A stretch of 16,891 bases of DNA from CAYJBP01 sp964368605. GTDB lineage: Bacteria; Bacillota; Dehalobacteriia; UBA4068. Under the pieces are notes generated by a model. The model was not told the DNA's origin. It saw only the letters and a list, made by a program, of their open reading frames with translations, and made no database searches. The stretch is taken from the NCBI GenBank assembly GCA_964368605.1, contig CAYJBP010000047.1, positions 1 through 16,891 of the forward strand, given 5' to 3'. Within the stretch, counting starts at the first letter, position 1; each line of letters begins with the position of its first letter. The position numbers were made by a program, and so were the translations under genes. This document shows positions 7,107 through 14,424 of this stretch, piece after piece.

Positions 7107-8150
7107 TTGTCGGCTTTAACAACGGCCTTGGCCGTAATTATTGTGTTTGGGGTTTTGATAATCTCGCATGAACTTGGGCATTTTTTGACAGCTAAGTTGT
7201 TTAAGGTTTATGTCCATGATTTTAGTATAGGTTTAGGGCCTAAAATTCTTGATTTTAAGCGTAAGGAAACCGCATATACCTTACGCCTTTTGCCGATTGG
7301 CGGCATGGTGCGGATGATGGGCGAGGATGAGGAGGATGGCGATCCCGATGATCCACGCTCCTTTAATAAGAAAAAGATTTGGCAGCGGATTTTAATTATT
7401 TTTAATGGTCCACTTTTTAATTTTGTGGCGGCCTTAATTATATTTGTGATTAGCTATATGGTAATTGGCGTGGTGGTAGAGGCCTCCGATACCAGCGTTT
7501 TAGGTACTATTATCCCCTCTACCCCGGCCGATGAAGCAGGGCTTTTGCCCGGGGACGAAATTATTAGCATCAATGGTGTTGAAGTTAATGATTGGAGCGG
7601 TATAACCCCGGCCATTCAAACCTGGGATGAAGCAAGCGGCCTGATGCCCTTAATGATTATCCGCGATGGCCAGCAAAAAGAAGTATTGCTTACCCCAAGC
7701 TTTGACGGCGAGCGTTATACAATTGGCATCACCCCGGAATATATGCGTGAACGGCTGGGCTTTTTTCAATCAATAAGCCTAGGTTTTGAAACAACTTATA
7801 TGATGACGGTGGAAATTTTCAAGGCCATTGGTATGATGTTTAGCGGCGAAATCGAGCCGGAATTGGCCGGGCCGGTGGGCATTGTTGATATTATCGGCGA
7901 TTCTGCCCGTAGCGGCATGAGCTATTTGCTAAGCCTGGCGGCTATGCTGTGCGTAAATGTGGGCATTGTTAATCTAATGCCTTTGCCGGCTTTGGATGGC
8001 AGCCGCATTGTATTTTTGATTATCGAAGGTTTGCGAGGCAAGCCAATTAATCGCGAAAAGGAAGGCCTAATCCATTTTATTGGCTTTGCCTTATTATTAG
8101 CCCTGGTAGTAGTGGTTACATTCAATGATATTAGGAGATTATTAGGGTGA
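7107..8150 (+). CDS. rseP: site-2 zinc metalloprotease RseP
   Basis: This intramembrane protease cleaves transmembrane anti-sigma factors or remnant signal peptides (RseP/RasP family). The 347-residue protein carries the zinc motif HELGH at residues 21-25 in the first membrane segment, the GPLFNF motif at 101-106 at the start of the second, and one PDZ domain at about 122-200 with ADEAGLLPGDEIISINGVEV. The third metal ligand is Asp297 in NLMPLPALDGSR. A final membrane segment lies at 321-338. The start is a TTG at 7107: an A3G5A run at 7092-7100 gives proper spacing. The ATG at 7102 is out of frame and closes after five codons. The 48-base gap from dxr shows no terminator. The stop overlaps the ispG start by four bases (GTGA). 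Confidence 0.95.
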   Translation: MSALTTALAVIIVFGVLIISHELGHFLTAKLFKVYVHDFSIGLGPKILDFKRKETAYTLRLLPIGGMVRMMGEDEEDGDPDDPRSFNKKKIWQRILIIFNGPLFNFVAALIIFVISYMVIGVVVEASDTSVLGTIIPSTPADEAGLLPGDEIISINGVEVNDWSGITPAIQTWDEASGLMPLMIIRDGQQKEVLLTPSFDGERYTIGITPEYMRERLGFFQSISLGFETTYMMTVEIFKAIGMMFSGEIEPELAGPVGIVDIIGDSARSGMSYLLSLAAMLCVNVGIVNLMPLPALDGSRIVFLIIEGLRGKPINREKEGLIHFIGFALLLALVVVVTFNDIRRLLG

Positions 8151-9229
8151 GCGAATTTTTAGCCTTAAGGCGCAAAACCAGGCAACTTAAAATTGGCGAT
8201 ATTAAAATAGGTGGCGATGCGCCGATTAGCATTCAATCGATGGCTAATACCAAAACCTCGGATATTGCGAGCACTTTGGCGCAAATTGAATCATTAAAGG
8301 CGGCCGGTTGCGATATTATGCGCCTGGCCATTGCCGATATGGACGATGCGCTGGCCTTAAAGCAAATTTGCAAAGCTAAAATTATGCCCTTGGTGGCCGA
8401 TATCCATTTTGATTATCGGCTGGCCTTGGCGGCGATTGAGGGTGGCATTGATGCGCTGCGCTTAAATCCCGGCAATATCACAAACCCAGCTAAAGTGGCC
8501 GAAATTGTGGCCGCAGCTAAAGCCAAGGGGCTGCCGATTAGGATTGGTGTAAATGGCGGCTCTTTGCCTAATGACTTAATCGAAAAATACGGCGGCATCA
8601 CTGCTAAAGGCCTGGTGGAGGCCGCTGGCAGGCATATTGAGATATTAGAAGATAAGGGCTTTTTTGATATTAAAATTTCCCTTAAAGCCAGCCATTTGCC
8701 GTTGATGGTGGCGGCTTATCGGCAAATGGCCAAGCTTTGCGATTATCCCTTGCATATTGGCGTTACCGAGGCCGGTTTGCCCGGCAAGGGTAGTATTAAA
8801 TCGGCCTTGGGCATTGGCATTCTTTTGGCCGAGGGTATCGGCGATACGCTGCGGGTTTCTTTAACCGGCAACCCCTTGCCCGAGGTGGTTTTGGCCAAGG
8901 ATATTTTAGCGATGTTGGAATTAAAAGAAGGTGGCAGCGAAATTATCGCTTGCCCTACCTGCGGTCGAACCGCTATTGATGTGGCTAAAATGGCCGCCCA
9001 AGCCGAGCAGCGTTTGGCCAAGCTTGATTTGGCCAAGCCGCTAAAAGTTGCGGTGATGGGCTGCGCCGTAAATGGGCCGGGCGAGGCCAAGGCGGCCGAT
9101 ATTGGCATAGCCGGCGGCAAAGGACGAGGGCTATTGTTCGTAAAAGGGGAAGTTATCGGCCATTATCCCGAGGCGGAATTATTAGATGCTTTGTTTAAAC
9201 AAATAAAAATTTTAAATAGTAATGATTAA
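8147..9229 (+). CDS. ispG: 4-hydroxy-3-methylbut-2-en-1-yl diphosphate synthase
   Basis: IspG (GcpE) carries out the penultimate MEP-pathway step, reductive ring opening of MEcPP to HMBPP, with a [4Fe-4S] cluster. The 360-residue protein has the N-terminal TIM-barrel domain (ISIQSMANTKTSD near 27-39, LVADIHFDYRLAL near 82-94, RLNPGNI near 115) and the C-terminal cluster domain. The three cluster cysteines are Cys269 and Cys272 (ACPTCGRT) and Cys305 (VMGCAVNGPGEA); the conserved Glu313 supplies the usual fourth ligand position. This is the short bacterial form without the plant insertion. The start is GTG at 8147, overlapping the rseP stop by four bases, with AGGAG at 8133-8137 nine bases upstream inside rseP. 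With dxr in the same unit, two steps of one pathway are co-expressed. Confidence 0.97.
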   Translation: MSEFLALRRKTRQLKIGDIKIGGDAPISIQSMANTKTSDIASTLAQIESLKAAGCDIMRLAIADMDDALALKQICKAKIMPLVADIHFDYRLALAAIEGGIDALRLNPGNITNPAKVAEIVAAAKAKGLPIRIGVNGGSLPNDLIEKYGGITAKGLVEAAGRHIEILEDKGFFDIKISLKASHLPLMVAAYRQMAKLCDYPLHIGVTEAGLPGKGSIKSALGIGILLAEGIGDTLRVSLTGNPLPEVVLAKDILAMLELKEGGSEIIACPTCGRTAIDVAKMAAQAEQRLAKLDLAKPLKVAVMGCAVNGPGEAKAADIGIAGGKGRGLLFVKGEVIGHYPEAELLDALFKQIKILNSND

Positions 9230-9241
9230 GGAGGAAGTTTT

Positions 9242-10972
9242 ATGCGCATGAGCCAAATCTATGCCCCCACTTTAAGAGAAACCCCGGCCGAGGCCGAGAT
9301 TATCAGCCATCAGCTGCTGCTAAAGGCAGGGATGATTCATAAAGTGGCGGCCGGTATTTATACCTATTTGCCCCTTGGTTGGAAGGTTATGAAAAATATT
9401 ATGAATATAATCAGGGAGGAAATGGACGATGCCGGCGGCCAGGAATTATTTTTGCCTACCGTTCATCCGGCCGAAATGTGGCAGGAAAGCGGACGCTGGC
9501 AAATTTATGGAGCCGAGCTATGGCGGGTTAAAGATCGTCATAATCGTGATTTTTGCCTAGCCCCCACCCATGAGGAGGCCATTACTACCCATATTCGCAA
9601 TGATATTCGTTCTTATAAGCAATTACCCCAGCTACCCTATCAAATTCAAACTAAGTTTAGGGATGAGCGCCGCCCTCGTTTTGGCCTAATGCGCGGCAGG
9701 GAATTTATTATGAAGGACATGTATTCCTTCGATCGTGATAAGGAAAGCTTAGATAAAACCTATCAAATTATGTATCAGGCTTATAGCAATGTTTTTAGGC
9801 GGATGGGTCTTGATTTTCGTGCTGTAGAGGCCGATAGCGGGGCTATTGGTGGTAAGGGCAGCCATGAATTTATGGCTTTGGCGCAGGCCGGCGAAAGTAT
9901 GATTATTTTTTGCCCTTCCTGCACTTATGCTGCTACCGACGAAATTGCCGCCGCAAAGCCACAGCCTACAGGCTTAGACGAGGCCAAAAAGCCGCTGGAA
10001 GAAGTTTATACCCCCGATTGCAAAACGGTAGAAGATGTGGCTAAATTTTTAGGCGTGCCTTCAGATCGTATGGTTAAAAGCATGTGCTATAAAGCCACCT
10101 ATATGGACGGCAAAGAGGAAATATTGCTGGTGCTATTACGGGGCGATCGCCAGGTAAACGAAATTAAGCTTAAAAATGCTATCGATTGCCTGGAAGTAAT
10201 TTTTGCCACCGATGAGGAAACCAGATCTATTGGTTTAGAGCCTGGTTACTGTGGCCCTGTTGGCTTAAAAGAGGGCATTAGAGTAATTGCCGATACCGAG
10301 GTTCCGCAAATGGTTAACCATGAATGTGGCGGCGGCAGGCTTAGTTATCATTATATCAATGTTAATTGCGGCATTGATTATAATGTAGATTTAGTTACAG
10401 ATTTAGCTTTAGTAGAAAAAGGCCATATTTGCCCGGAATGCGGTGCTATTTTGGATGGCATGCGTGGCATCGAGGTTGGCCAAATTTTTAAATTGCAAAC
10501 TAAATACAGTTCGGTTTTGGGTGCTCGTTTCTTGGACGAAAAAGGCGAAGAACATGATATGGTAATGGGCTGCTATGGCATTGGTGTAGGCCGCACAATG
10601 GGTGCGATTATCGAGCAGCATCATGATCAATACGGTATTATTTGGCCGATGGCAATAGCACCGTATCAGGTAAGCATCGTGCCTGTTAACGATAAAGATG
10701 AGGCCTTGGTAGCGGCTGCCGAACAGCTTTATGCCGATTTAAAGAAAAAGCGGATAGCAGTGGTTATCGACGACCGTCGCGAGCGGCCTGGTGTTAAGTT
10801 TAATGATGCCGATTTGCTGGGTTTTCCTTTACGAGTTACCGTTGGCAAAAAGTATCATAGCGATGGCTTGGTAGAGCTAAAAGTTCGTGCCAGCGGCCAA
10901 ATGGAGGAAATTGTCCTGGAACAAGTGGGCGAGCGTATTTGTGCATTAATCGAAGAATTAACTATTAAATAG
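9242..10972 (+). CDS. proS: prolyl-tRNA synthetase, bacterial type with editing domain
   Basis: This class II aminoacyl-tRNA synthetase charges tRNA-Pro. The 576-residue protein has the bacterial-type architecture. Motif 1 lies near 60-80 (ELFLPTVHPAEMWQESGRW). Motif 2 is at about 136-158 (QTKFRDERRPRFGLMRGREFIMKD). A long insertion between motifs 2 and 3, about 220-400, corresponds to the YbaK-like domain that hydrolyses mischarged Ala-tRNA-Pro. Motif 3 is near 444-460 (CYGIGVGRTMG), and an anticodon-binding domain follows (VSIVPVNDKDEALVAAAEQL onward). ATG 9242 is supported by AAGGAGG at 9228-9234, which overlaps the ispG stop. proS after ispG is common in Bacillota; polC, which often follows in those genomes, is absent here. 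Confidence 0.97.
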   Translation: MRMSQIYAPTLRETPAEAEIISHQLLLKAGMIHKVAAGIYTYLPLGWKVMKNIMNIIREEMDDAGGQELFLPTVHPAEMWQESGRWQIYGAELWRVKDRHNRDFCLAPTHEEAITTHIRNDIRSYKQLPQLPYQIQTKFRDERRPRFGLMRGREFIMKDMYSFDRDKESLDKTYQIMYQAYSNVFRRMGLDFRAVEADSGAIGGKGSHEFMALAQAGESMIIFCPSCTYAATDEIAAAKPQPTGLDEAKKPLEEVYTPDCKTVEDVAKFLGVPSDRMVKSMCYKATYMDGKEEILLVLLRGDRQVNEIKLKNAIDCLEVIFATDEETRSIGLEPGYCGPVGLKEGIRVIADTEVPQMVNHECGGGRLSYHYINVNCGIDYNVDLVTDLALVEKGHICPECGAILDGMRGIEVGQIFKLQTKYSSVLGARFLDEKGEEHDMVMGCYGIGVGRTMGAIIEQHHDQYGIIWPMAIAPYQVSIVPVNDKDEALVAAAEQLYADLKKKRIAVVIDDRRERPGVKFNDADLLGFPLRVTVGKKYHSDGLVELKVRASGQMEEIVLEQVGERICALIEELTIK

Positions 10973-11004
10973 TATTAAAACTTAATGAATACGGAGGAAT
11001 TAAA

Positions 11005-11529
11005 ATGCCTATTTATAATTTTATGGATAAAAAACCCCAAATTGCCGATGATGTTTTTATTGCCGAAACAGCAGTTATCATAGGCGATGTTACTATTGGC
11101 AGCGGTTCCAGTATTTGGTATGGCACTGTTTTGCGTGGCGATATTGCCCCCATTGTGGTTGGTAAAAATGTTAGTATTCAGGAAAATTCGGTGGTTCATG
11201 TCGATCAAAATTTGGGCTGCTATATCGGCGATAATGTAACGATTGGCCATGGAGCTATCGTTCATGCGGCTACTATCGAGGATAATTGTTTAATCGGCAT
11301 GGGCGCTATTGTGCTGGATGATGCCCGAGTTGGCAAGGGTTCTTTGGTTGGGGCAAGCTCTTTGGTTCCGCCTAAAAAGCAAATTCCGCCGCAAAGCCAG
11401 GTTATGGGTGCGCCATGCGCCATCAAAAAGCAATTAACAGACGAGGCTGAGCAGGGTTTTATCAAGCATGCTATGGGCTATGTAGAGCTTGCTGCCCAGT
11501 ATTTAAAGGAGAGAAATAATGAGCGATAA
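11005..11529 (+). CDS. gamma-carbonic anhydrase-like hexapeptide-repeat protein
   Basis: This is a left-handed beta-helix protein of the gamma-carbonic anhydrase/YrdA/PaaY group. Family members form trimers with a metal at the subunit interface; some hydrate CO2, many have no proven activity. The 174-residue protein shows hexapeptide repeats from about residue 11 to 110 (ADDVFI, GDVTIG, GKNVSI, GDNVTIG, IEDNCLIG, VGKGSLVG). The three zinc-binding histidines appear as His65 (VVHVD), His82 (IGHG) and His87 (IVHAA); Arg44, Asp46 and Gln60 match other conserved active-site positions. A C-terminal helix runs from about 142. CGGAGGAAT at 10992-11000 precedes the ATG. The gene ends 11 bases inside recA, whose SD (AAGGAG, 11507-11512) lies within it. 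A link between its function and recA is not evident. Confidence 0.93.
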   Translation: MPIYNFMDKKPQIADDVFIAETAVIIGDVTIGSGSSIWYGTVLRGDIAPIVVGKNVSIQENSVVHVDQNLGCYIGDNVTIGHGAIVHAATIEDNCLIGMGAIVLDDARVGKGSLVGASSLVPPKKQIPPQSQVMGAPCAIKKQLTDEAEQGFIKHAMGYVELAAQYLKERNNER

Positions 11530-12589
11530 AAAAGATTTTAGAAATACCATGCCCAGCACCGCCCAGGAAAAAAGCCAGGCCTTGGATGCGGCCTTGGCCA
11601 GAATCGAAAAAGATTTTGGTAAAGGGTCGGTGATGTTTTTGGGCAAATCCGATGTCCAACCTATCGATGTTATTCCTACCGGCTCTTTGGCCTTGGATAT
11701 AGCGCTTGGGGTGGGCGGTGTGCCACGTGGCCGTGTGGTTGAGGTTTTTGGCCCCGAGTCGTCCGGTAAAACCACGGTGGCCTTACATATTGTGGCCGAG
11801 GCACAAAAAAATGGCGGCAAGGCGGCCTTTATCGATGTAGAGCATGCCTTAGACCCTATCTATGCAGCCAATTTGGGCGTAGATATCAATGAATTAATTG
11901 TATCTCAGCCCGATACCGGCGAAGATGCCTTAGCCATTGCCGATGCTTTGGTGCGCTCTAGCGCCCTCGACTTGATAATTGTGGACTCGGTGGCAGCCCT
12001 AGTACCTCGTGCCGAGCTAGAAGGCGAGATGGGCGATTCGCATGTAGGTTTGCAGGCACGTTTAATGTCGCAGGCTTTGCGTAAATTAACGGGTACTACC
12101 AATAAAACTAATACCTGCTTGGTATTTATCAATCAAATTCGTGAAAAAATCGGGGTAATGTTTGGCAATCCCGAAACCACAACCGGCGGCCGTGCCTTAA
12201 AGTTCTATTCTTCGGTGCGTTTGGAAGTGCGCCGTGGTGAGGTTATCAAAAACGGTACAGAAATGGTAGGTAATCGTACAAAAGTTAAGGTGGCAAAAAA
12301 CAAAGTAGCGCCGCCGTTTAAGGTTGCCGAATTTGATATTATTTATGGCGAAGGCATATCCAAAGAGGGTAATATAGTGGATATAGGTGTAGATTTGCAA
12401 ATTGTGCAAAAGGCCGGTGCCTGGTATAGCTATAATGAAGAGCGAATTGGCCAAGGCCGTGAAAATGCAAAAAAATATTTGGCCGAAAACCCCGAAATTA
12501 TGGCCGAAATTGAAACTTTAATCCGTGAAAAAGCCCAAGGCTTAACGATGATATCGGTAGGCAAGGCAACGGAAAATCAGCCCGAGTGA
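11519..12589 (+). CDS. recA: recombinase RecA
   Basis: RecA forms ATP-dependent filaments on single-stranded DNA, catalyses strand exchange and triggers LexA-type autocleavage. The 356-residue protein has the N-terminal helix, Walker A GPESSGKTT at 78-86, the Walker B strand LDLIIVDSVAAL near 141-152, the L1 region GDSHVGLQARLMSQALRKL, the QIREKIGVMFGNPETTTGG L2 region near 208-226, and a C-terminal DNA-binding domain (NAKKYLAENPEIMAEIE). The C-terminal tail is short and less acidic than in E. coli. AAGGAG seven bases upstream sits in the preceding gene. Translation is probably coupled to the upstream carbonic-anhydrase-like gene, and no GAAC-N4-GTTC LexA box is visible upstream within the window. 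The stop overlaps the recX GTG by four bases. Confidence 0.98.
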   Translation: MSDKKDFRNTMPSTAQEKSQALDAALARIEKDFGKGSVMFLGKSDVQPIDVIPTGSLALDIALGVGGVPRGRVVEVFGPESSGKTTVALHIVAEAQKNGGKAAFIDVEHALDPIYAANLGVDINELIVSQPDTGEDALAIADALVRSSALDLIIVDSVAALVPRAELEGEMGDSHVGLQARLMSQALRKLTGTTNKTNTCLVFINQIREKIGVMFGNPETTTGGRALKFYSSVRLEVRRGEVIKNGTEMVGNRTKVKVAKNKVAPPFKVAEFDIIYGEGISKEGNIVDIGVDLQIVQKAGAWYSYNEERIGQGRENAKKYLAENPEIMAEIETLIREKAQGLTMISVGKATENQPE

Positions 12590-13107
12590 GCGTCTATAAA
12601 GTAAAAAGGTCTAGCTTAGCCCCCGGTTTTGAGCCGGCATTGGCCAAGGCTATGGCCTTTTTGGCCAAAAGGGAGTATGCTGCCGAGCAAATTCGTAATA
12701 AGTTAAAGGATTTAGAGGCAGCCGATGATGATATAGAGCAGGTAATTAGCTATTTGCAGGCCAAAGGCTATCAGGATGATCGGCGTTTTGGCGAAATTCA
12801 TATTCGCAGCCGCCTAAACTTTAATCCCCGTGGTCGTTTTATGGTTAAGCAAGAGCTAAAGAATTTTGGCCTAGATGGGCAATTAATCGAGCAATTAATC
12901 GAGGAGCAGTATCCGCCGCTTTTAGAGCAGCAAGTTTTAGCCAAATTTTTGGCTAAAGATATGGCAAAGCTAAAAGCATTACCGCAAGAAAGCTTTGATG
13001 ATAAAAAGGCTTATCAAAAGCAATTTTATAAAATAGCTCGTAAAGCAGCGGCTAAAGGATTTAATCAAGATGGCATCTTTAGCATCCTTGGTTCGGATGA
13101 GGAATAA
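12586..13107 (+). CDS. recX: RecA regulator RecX
   Basis: RecX binds RecA filaments and modulates (usually inhibits) their activity. The 173-residue protein has the three-helix tandem repeats of the family. The first is AMAFLAKREYAAEQIRNKL near 22-41; VISYLQAKGYQDDRRFGEIHI near 53-73 follows. The second and third repeats are the RGRFMVKQELKNFG region near 82-95 and the C-terminal DDKKAYQKQFYKIARKAAAKGF. Length is in the usual range. The GTG start at 12586 overlaps the recA TGA by four bases (GTGA). No good SD precedes it, so expression probably depends on ribosomes finishing recA. The first residues (VYKVKRSSLAPG) are unconserved. The gene ends the plus-strand block; terminator-like hairpins follow. 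Confidence 0.92.
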   Translation: MSVYKVKRSSLAPGFEPALAKAMAFLAKREYAAEQIRNKLKDLEAADDDIEQVISYLQAKGYQDDRRFGEIHIRSRLNFNPRGRFMVKQELKNFGLDGQLIEQLIEEQYPPLLEQQVLAKFLAKDMAKLKALPQESFDDKKAYQKQFYKIARKAAAKGFNQDGIFSILGSDEE

Positions 13108-13113
13108 TATTAT

Positions 13114-13178
13114 ACTTTAAAGAGGCTATTGCCTTAACTACTTTTTTAAAGTTTTAATCAATTTTTTACAAAAAATTG
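13114..13178 (+). terminator. weak AT-rich hairpins after recX
   Basis: Two imperfect terminator candidates lie directly after recX. ACTTTAAA at 13114-13121 can pair with TTTAAAGT at 13145-13152, with a nested AGGC/GCCT hairpin inside the loop, and is followed by a short T run. Next to it, CAATTTTTT (13159-13167) and AAAAAATTG (13170-13178) form a perfect 9-bp AT-rich inverted repeat with a two-base gap. Either could slow RNA polymerase, but both stems are weak. Confidence 0.35.
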
Positions 13179-13186
13179 CGGGGGTA

Positions 13187-13205
13187 TTGGGGGCAGCGCC
13201 CCCAA
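13187..13205. repeat. GC-rich hairpin TTGGGGGC/GCCCCCAA
   Basis: A perfect 8-bp stem (13187-13194 with 13198-13205) closes on an AGC loop, embedded in GCGGGGGTATTGG...CCAAGGTC. It is extremely stable but has no T-run after it on either strand, so it is not a classic terminator. From memory, very similar G5/C5 hairpins recur between genes in many bacteria, so it may be a dispersed palindromic repeat. Confidence 0.55.
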
Positions 13206-13242
13206 GGTCTTAAACAGGCGCTCAAAACAGCCCGCAATATGC

Positions 13243-13293
13243 AAAAAGGGGGGGCTGTCGCAAATAGTTTCATGCGATAGCCCCTCTTTTTTT
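13243..13293. terminator. bidirectional rho-independent terminator between recX and ylzJ
   Basis: GGGGCTGTCGCA at 13251-13262 pairs with TGCGATAGCCCC at 13273-13284 (12 bp, one G-T wobble position) around a 10-base loop. On the plus strand it is followed by TCTTTTTTT (13285-13293). On the minus strand the complement of AAAAA at 13243-13247 gives a U-run. This is the layout expected between convergent genes, stopping both recX and ylzJ transcripts. Confidence 0.85.
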
Positions 13294-13343
13294 AATCAGC
13301 ATCTGCCCTTTAGGCGGTGGCAATTGTCTTAAAAATAAGCAGA

Positions 13344-13547
13344 TTATACCTCGATAATAGACCCGGGCTGTAAATGGGCAGCTAAATAATGTGCCGGATC
13401 GCTACTTATAATCGCTTTAATTTGCGCCTGCCCTTGGCCGCAGGGGCTAATCAATAACTTGCAGCCCTGATAATCATATTCACGGCAAGCCTGTAAATTG
13501 GCATCCTGTTTAAAAACCATCTCTTCCGGAATAATACTCCACAGCAT
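13344..13547 (-). CDS. ylzJ: YlzJ-like small protein
   Basis: A 67-residue protein beginning MLWSIIPEEMVF, which resembles the start of Bacillus YlzJ-family proteins (hydrophobic start, then a P.E.VF/VY motif). YlzJ is a conserved small protein of unknown function encoded just after the ClpP-like gene tepA/ymfB. Here it lies in exactly that position, 14 bases after the tepA stop, which is the main support for the call. It has no signal peptide or membrane segment; the middle (CKLLISPCGQGQAQIKAII) looks beta-rich. The SD is a G-rich run of eight G residues (complement of 13554-13561). In Bacillus the next gene is spoIIIE/ftsK; here a terminator and the convergent recX follow instead, so the gene ends the operon. 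Confidence 0.7.
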   Translation of the reverse strand: MLWSIIPEEMVFKQDANLQACREYDYQGCKLLISPCGQGQAQIKAIISSDPAHYLAAHLQPGSIIEV

Positions 13548-13561
13548 TGTCAGCCCCCCCC

Positions 13562-14344
13562 TTAATGCACTTTGGGTGGCTCATTGCCTAATTCCTTATT
13601 ATTGGCAATTTGCTCCTTTAGCCAGCTTAAAGCCTGGCCTAGCCCACCTACTTTGTCGATTAAGCCAATATCAACCGCACCTTGCCCCACCACTATAGTG
13701 CCCACATCGCGTGCCAGTTCGCCGGTGGTCATCATCAAATCCCTAAACTTATTGGCGCTTACCTGCGAATGTTCCACCACAAAGCTAATTACCCTTTCTT
13801 GCATTCTTTCCAGATAATCAAAGCTTTGCTGCACACCAACTACCATGCCGGTTAGGCGAATAGGATGAATTGTCATCGTGGCGGTAGGGGCGATAAAAGA
13901 ACAATCGGCAGCTACCGCTATGGGAACACCGATTGAATGGCCGCCGCCTAATACCAAAGATACCGTCGGCTTATTTAAAGAAGCTATCATCTCGGCAATG
14001 GCAAGCCCGGCCTCTACATCGCCGCCCACCGTATTGAGGATGACGATTAAACCCTCGATTTCATCGCTTTGCTCAACTGCCACCAATTGCGGGATTAAAT
14101 GCTCGTATTTGGTGGCTTTATTTTGGCTGGGCATTACTAAATGACCTTCTACCTGGCCTATTACTGTTATAACATGAATATTGCTAAGTGGCTTAGGCAG
14201 GCTTAATTCGCCAAAATCATTTAAATTGGCGGCATCATTTTGATTGCTATCTTCGTCTTGCTCGGTGGGCATTAAATCGGGGTTAACCTCGTTATTTAAA
14301 CAGGCTGCGGTGGTAATTGGCGCTAAAAATTGCTTATTATTCAT
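13562..14344 (-). CDS. tepA: TepA, ClpP-family serine protease
   Basis: This is a homologue of translocation-enhancing protein TepA (YmfB), a ClpP/crotonase-fold serine peptidase reported in Bacillus to aid secretion or signal-peptide handling. The protein has a variable acidic N-terminus (about 20-45) and then the ClpP fold: ILNTVGGDVEAGLAIAEMI near 103-121, the nucleophile serine in GGGHSIGVPIAVAAD (Ser137) and the catalytic histidine in TMTIHPIRLTG (His160), both counted from the chosen start. The open frame begins with two successive ATGs (14347 and 14344); the second is chosen because it sits 6 bases after GGAGG (complement of 14351-14355) while the first is only 3 away. It lies between rnjA and ylzJ, the Bacillota order. 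A strong hairpin separates it from rnjA, so it may be expressed by read-through or from its own promoter. Confidence 0.92.
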   Translation of the reverse strand: MNNKQFLAPITTAACLNNEVNPDLMPTEQDEDSNQNDAANLNDFGELSLPKPLSNIHVITVIGQVEGHLVMPSQNKATKYEHLIPQLVAVEQSDEIEGLIVILNTVGGDVEAGLAIAEMIASLNKPTVSLVLGGGHSIGVPIAVAADCSFIAPTATMTIHPIRLTGMVVGVQQSFDYLERMQERVISFVVEHSQVSANKFRDLMMTTGELARDVGTIVVGQGAVDIGLIDKVGGLGQALSWLKEQIANNKELGNEPPKVH

Positions 14345-14376
14345 CATAAACCTCCTTTATTAATTGAGGCTTATTT

Positions 14377-14416
14377 AAAAATAGCCTCCCTTTTTAAATG
14401 ATTAAAAAGGGAGGCT
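14377..14416 (-). terminator. rho-independent terminator after rnjA
   Basis: AGCCTCCCTTTTT at 14383-14395 and AAAAAGGGAGGCT at 14404-14416 form a perfect 13-bp stem with an 8-base loop, starting 9 bases beyond the rnjA stop. In the minus direction the stem is followed by TATTTTT, giving a U-run. A further copy of the GAGGCT arm at 14366-14371 could form a competing hairpin with 14383-14388. tepA starts only about 30 bases later, so termination is probably partial. Confidence 0.75.
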
Positions 14417-14424
14417 CAATTGCT

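Noticed and set aside
8743..9120. Minus-strand open frame of 125 codons inside ispG
   Set aside because: It covers the iron-sulfur cysteine region of IspG in antisense and is Ala/Pro/Ser-rich, as expected for a complement frame.
11503..11820. Minus-strand open frame over the recA start
   Set aside because: Antisense to the RecA Walker A region with no independent support.
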